This document shows, in pieces, positions 61,716 through 64,000 of a stretch of DNA of 64,000 nucleotides. Both the position numbers and the translations under genes were made by a program. The notes beneath the pieces were generated by a model. It was not told the origin of the DNA, did not search any database, and saw nothing but the letters and a program-made list of their open reading frames with translations. Each line of letters opens with the position of its first letter. Within the stretch, counting starts at the first letter, position 1. The DNA lies in assembly GCA_910579275.1 (NCBI GenBank), contig CAJTTO010000004.1, positions 62,001 through 126,000 on the forward strand, read 5' to 3'. This stretch comes from an uncultured Lachnospiraceae bacterium. Its GTDB lineage: Bacteria > Bacillota > Clostridia > Lachnospirales > Lachnospiraceae.

Positions 61716-63028
61716 TCTTTTTCCAGATTTACGCGCAGATGCCATCTGGGGCGCTGTATTCGGGCTGCCGGAGAAATTATTTTTTCATAGCGGTGGACAC
61801 TTAAAATCAGTCCGATTAGCACAGAGTACACAAGCGCAGCACTGCCGCCAAACGTGATGAACGGTATGGTAACCGAGGTCATCGGGCAAAGCCCAAGATT
61901 CACGAGAATCCCCTCAAAGCAGTTCACGACAAAGACAAGGAAGCAGGAAGCCGACACCAGCATACCGAGCTGGTTTTTCTGGCTCTGTACAATCTTCATG
62001 ACACCCACTGCAAAGACAGCAAACAGCAAAAGCAGGACAATTCCGGTAATCAGGCCGTACTGGTGCATCAGCCGCAGCAATATCAGATTATTTCCCTCAA
62101 CGACTTCAGAAGCGGTATATACGGTCTCATTTCCCTGCCCGACGACGCGCAAATTTCCGAGAATCGCATCAATTGCGCCGTAAACATATCCCACTGTCTG
62201 CCTGTATTCCTTCCGGTGAAAAAAAGCAAGGATACGCTCTTTGCGGAATCCGCCCCCCGGAACCAGCAGTGTCAGGAACAGCATAAAAAACGGCAGCATC
62301 CCCGCCAAAACGGTCAGGCAAGTGGCAGTCTTGCGTTTTACCTGAAACATGTTTTTTCTCACAGCCACAAACAGCAGAATCAGCAGAACGAGAAACATAT
62401 TCAGTCCTATGACTGCGCTGCTTCCAAATTTGACACACAAGTAGCTTGTCAGAAATATCAGTCCAATCCCCTTTATCACTGCCCCGTAACTGCCGCCTCG
62501 CATACGATACAAAATGCCCGCAAATACAGGTGCATACAGATATACCAGAATTGCCAGCGCGGGCACTCTGCCATTCACGCTCTGAAGGGTATGCTGCCCG
62601 ATAAAAAAAACAGCGGTCATCAATATATATGCCAAATATCCGAAACGGCCAATCACACTGTAGTCAATAAAATTGACCGCAAGTATCACAGCCAGACCTG
62701 CCGCCGTGAAAACACACTGCCTGCTCACAATCGTGGAAAGCCCGTAAATACTGTACATCACAAGCAGACCTGCCATCGTCAGCACAAAGGTAATCAACAA
62801 CAGCTTCCAGTTCGTCTGCGGGCGGTGTATCCTGTCAAGCGACACGCCGATTTCCACAGGATCCCCCATTTCATGCACTGCCATCTCAACTGCCTTGTCA
62901 TGTTCCATGCCGGATTCCTCATACGCGGCTGCCTGATCCAAAATGTGGTCTGACACCTCGCGCGCCACCCCTTCGCGCGCTTTCACACACCGTATCTGCT
63001 CTGTCAGGGTTTTTATAAATTCATTCAT
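61667..63028 (-). CDS. HAAS-domain fused FtsW/RodA/SpoVE-type protein
   Basis: 453 residues. Residues 1-70 are a cytosolic HAAS/permease-prefix-1 helical domain (EVSDHILDQAAAYEESGMEH, AVEMAVHEMGDPVEIGVSLD), usually found in PadR-controlled membrane proteins. Residues 75-430 are about ten transmembrane helices of the SEDS family: SVNGRVPALAILVYLYAPVFAG and the diagnostic LVNLGLCPMTSVTIPFITFG followed by GSAALVYSVLIGL near the C-terminus. SEDS proteins polymerise peptidoglycan glycan strands or flip lipid-linked precursors; the role of this short divergent member is unknown. It follows padR with a 15-nt gap. The last roughly 18 residues (SDQDYTLAAKSVK) are repeat-derived. Confidence 0.87.
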   Translation of the reverse strand: MNEFIKTLTEQIRCVKAREGVAREVSDHILDQAAAYEESGMEHDKAVEMAVHEMGDPVEIGVSLDRIHRPQTNWKLLLITFVLTMAGLLVMYSIYGLSTIVSRQCVFTAAGLAVILAVNFIDYSVIGRFGYLAYILMTAVFFIGQHTLQSVNGRVPALAILVYLYAPVFAGILYRMRGGSYGAVIKGIGLIFLTSYLCVKFGSSAVIGLNMFLVLLILLFVAVRKNMFQVKRKTATCLTVLAGMLPFFMLFLTLLVPGGGFRKERILAFFHRKEYRQTVGYVYGAIDAILGNLRVVGQGNETVYTASEVVEGNNLILLRLMHQYGLITGIVLLLLFAVFAVGVMKIVQSQKNQLGMLVSASCFLVFVVNCFEGILVNLGLCPMTSVTIPFITFGGSAALVYSVLIGLILSVHRYEKIISPAARIQRPRWHLRVNLEKDSGSDQDYTLAAKSVK

Positions 63029-63043
63029 TTGCGTGTCCCTCCT

Positions 63044-63373
63044 TTATGCCATGACACAGAGCACATCCAAAACTGCTGTCTGATACGTCTGCCACTCTTC
63101 TTTCTTTGATTTCAAATACTTCTTGCCATTCCTTGTAATGCTGTAATACTTGCGCAATTTTCCGCCGGCTTCCTTTTCATAGGAAGTCAGATAATGCTTC
63201 TCCTCCAGAGAATGGAGCAGCGGATAAAGCGTTCCCGCTTTCAGCGTAAACACATTTTTTGATTTCTCTTCCAGTGTCTCAATCATTTCATAGCCGTACA
63301 TATCCCTGTCCTCCAATAACCGGAGAATCAACATGGAGGTACTTCCCGAAACCAGTGACTTTTCAATTGCCAT
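63044..63373 (-). CDS. PadR family transcriptional repressor
   Basis: 109 residues from the ATG at 63373 (AAAGGA ten bases upstream; two earlier ATG codons at 63382 and 63379 are too close to the site). Winged helix of the short PadR type: STSMLILRLLEDRDMYGYEM, KAGTLYPLLHSLEEKHYLTS, GGKLRKYYSITRNGKKYLKS. It should bind the two identical palindromes around its own promoter (63520 and 63554) and repress itself and the HAAS-FtsW gene. PadR/HAAS pairs usually respond to envelope stress or antibiotics; the inducer here is unknown. Confidence 0.93.
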   Translation of the reverse strand: MAIEKSLVSGSTSMLILRLLEDRDMYGYEMIETLEEKSKNVFTLKAGTLYPLLHSLEEKHYLTSYEKEAGGKLRKYYSITRNGKKYLKSKKEEWQTYQTAVLDVLCVMA

Positions 63374-63407
63374 TTGCATCATTTCCTTTCCAAAATAACG
63401 GTTCCGC

Positions 63408-63464
63408 GTCAAGCCATGCAAACGCTTCGTGCTGCGAAAGCCACGTACTGCGGCTGCACGCGTC
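63408..63464. repeat. degenerate family-B core hairpin in the padR leader
   Basis: CGCGTCAAGCCATGCAAACG, CTTCGTG, then GCCACGTACTGCGGCTGCACGCG: the family-B core without terminal repeats. It would be transcribed in the padR 5' untranslated region (promoter at 63550, start at 63373). Confidence 0.5.
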
Positions 63465-63519
63465 CCTGTAAATACAGCGCTAAACCATTTCTTCTTAAAT
63501 GTTATGATTAACAGGTATC

Positions 63520-63538
63520 TATATAGATAATCTATATA
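63520..63538. promoter_or_regulatory. PadR operator 1
   Basis: 19-bp palindrome TATATAGATAATCTATATA (one central unpaired base), just downstream of the predicted transcription start. Confidence 0.8.
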
Positions 63539-63549
63539 TGTCTATCCCC

Positions 63550-63578
63550 ATTATATATAGATTATCTATATATGTCAA
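63550..63578 (-). promoter_or_regulatory. consensus promoter of the padR operon
   Basis: Minus strand TTGACA (63573-63578), exactly 17 nt, TATAAT (63550-63555): a perfect sigma-A promoter, which requires tight repression. Operator 2 occupies the spacer. Confidence 0.9.
63554..63572. promoter_or_regulatory. PadR operator 2
   Basis: TATATAGATTATCTATATA, same 19-bp palindrome as operator 1 when read on the opposite strand; centre-to-centre distance 34 bp. It lies between -35 and -10. Confidence 0.82.
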
Positions 63579-63743
63579 CATTTTTTTTAAAGTGACAGTC
63601 TTCTCCCTGCATTCGTTTTTAAGAAGCATAACATGCTATGTCGATACCATAAGAAGAGATGGCTTATTCCAGCATATGTTTTTAAGAAAAAGACATCCAT
63701 AAAATGTATGCAGCTTTCAGTCAAATAGTTTTCTGAACGCATG

Positions 63744-63777
63744 AAAAAGCAGGGTACATATTCCTATATCCCCTGCT
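63744..63777 (-). terminator. terminator of the gene at the right edge
   Basis: Minus strand AGCAGGG, inner pair ATATA/TATGT, CCCTGCT then TTTTT (63744-63748). It lies 9 nt after the stop of the partial gene. The stretch 63579-63743 holds nothing recognised. Confidence 0.8.
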
Positions 63778-63785
63778 CTGTATCA

Positions 63786-64000
63786 TCAATCTATTTCCGG
63801 CGTCCCGATCAGCACATCCTTCCCCTCAAAGGCAAAGCCGTACTTTCGGATGCGTTCCGGAGAAACACCTCTGGAAATCAGTTCAGCTGCATATCCCTTC
63901 GAATCGATCTGTGCAAGCGCTGCCTTCACGGTCTCCTCCAAGTCCTTCTCTCTCCGGAAACGATGCACCTTAAATTCAATAATAACCGCATCATCCTTTT
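63786..64000 (-). CDS. AAA-ATPase-like / PD-(D/E)XK protein, C-terminal part only
   Basis: Partial: the 5' part lies beyond the window. The last 71 codons read DDAVIIEFKVHRFRREKDLE, ETVKAALAQIDSKGYAAELI, PERIRKYGFAFEGKDVLIG, closely matching the C-terminus of the protein at 53097 (VHKPKREKDLEETV and RKYGFAFAGKTCLIG). IIEFKVH is the PD-(D/E)XK E-x-K motif. No frame break in the visible part. Confidence 0.88.
   Translation of the reverse strand, partial: KDDAVIIEFKVHRFRREKDLEETVKAALAQIDSKGYAAELISRGVSPERIRKYGFAFEGKDVLIGTPEID

Noticed and set aside
61178..61857. Plus-strand ORFs over the T-box and family-B element
   Set aside because: They are antisense to a structured leader and a repeat; no supporting signals.
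63410..63480. tRNA-like cloverleaf in the padR leader
   Set aside because: The hairpins match the family-B core and lack any tRNA T-loop (GTTCRANNC) or acceptor stem.
1..64000. CRISPR arrays, prophage, integrative element or toxin-antitoxin loci
   Set aside because: No regularly spaced repeats, integrase, phage structural genes or recognisable toxin/antitoxin pair seen.

Overview
The window looks like the chromosome of a gut or rumen Lachnospiraceae-type bacterium (Bacillota, Clostridia). This rests on moderate GC, strong AGGAGG-type ribosome binding sites, a transketolase split into two genes, THF, preQ1-I and T-box leader RNAs, PadR and XRE regulators, very large secreted starch-active proteins, and families such as DUF4317, DUF4303, DUF2087, Rpn and Uma2. 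Species cannot be fixed from sequence reading alone. Most genes lie on the minus strand. I see no rRNA, tRNA, CRISPR array, prophage or intact transposase.

Layout. 0.1-8 kb holds pyrimidine synthesis (pyrK-pyrD), a split transketolase, L-ribulose-5-phosphate 4-epimerase with an FGGY sugar kinase, and a MATE exporter. 8-11 kb holds the S4 protein YlmH behind a membrane-anchored Mrr-like nuclease, then a DUF4303 protein and an Rpn-type nuclease. 11.2-12.1 kb is a THF riboswitch driving a folate ECF S-component. 12.4-13.7 kb has a small XRE regulator/membrane-protein pair and an orphan protein. 13.9-15.6 kb is a preQ1-I riboswitch-attenuator controlling a radical SAM protein and a queuosine-precursor transporter. 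17-38.7 kb is filled by two giant secreted proteins: a 4477-residue repeat protein and a 2633-residue multidomain alpha-amylase. A lipoprotein, glycogen phosphorylase and an uncharacterised coiled-coil protein follow, so extracellular starch breakdown sits beside intracellular glucan phosphorolysis.

44-56 kb is a mixed accessory stretch: DUF2087 protein, MFS exporter with a decayed gene in front, a duplicated-HTH TPR regulator, nicotinate phosphoribosyltransferase with a partial 3' duplication, Uma2, DUF4317 with a Gly/Ser/Arg-rich membrane protein, an AAA/PD-(D/E)XK protein, a second Rpn protein and a GNAT acetyltransferase. 57-61 kb is a T-box-controlled ileS transcription unit that also carries a newly noticed 48-codon ORF in front of ileS and a membrane alpha/beta hydrolase behind it. 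61.6-63.6 kb is a PadR regulator plus a HAAS-FtsW/RodA fusion, transcribed from a consensus promoter with two identical 19-bp palindromic operators. The right edge is the C-terminus of another AAA/PD-(D/E)XK protein.

The intergenic regions hold two families of short palindromic, transposase-free elements with GTAAC/GTTAC ends (nine recognisable copies or parts). One copy is a mosaic of both families, and another supplies the C-terminal codons and stop of the FtsW-like gene. The items I consider most likely to be new are the small ORF in the T-box-ileS leader, the PadR/HAAS-FtsW unit, the element families, and the 4477-residue repeat protein.
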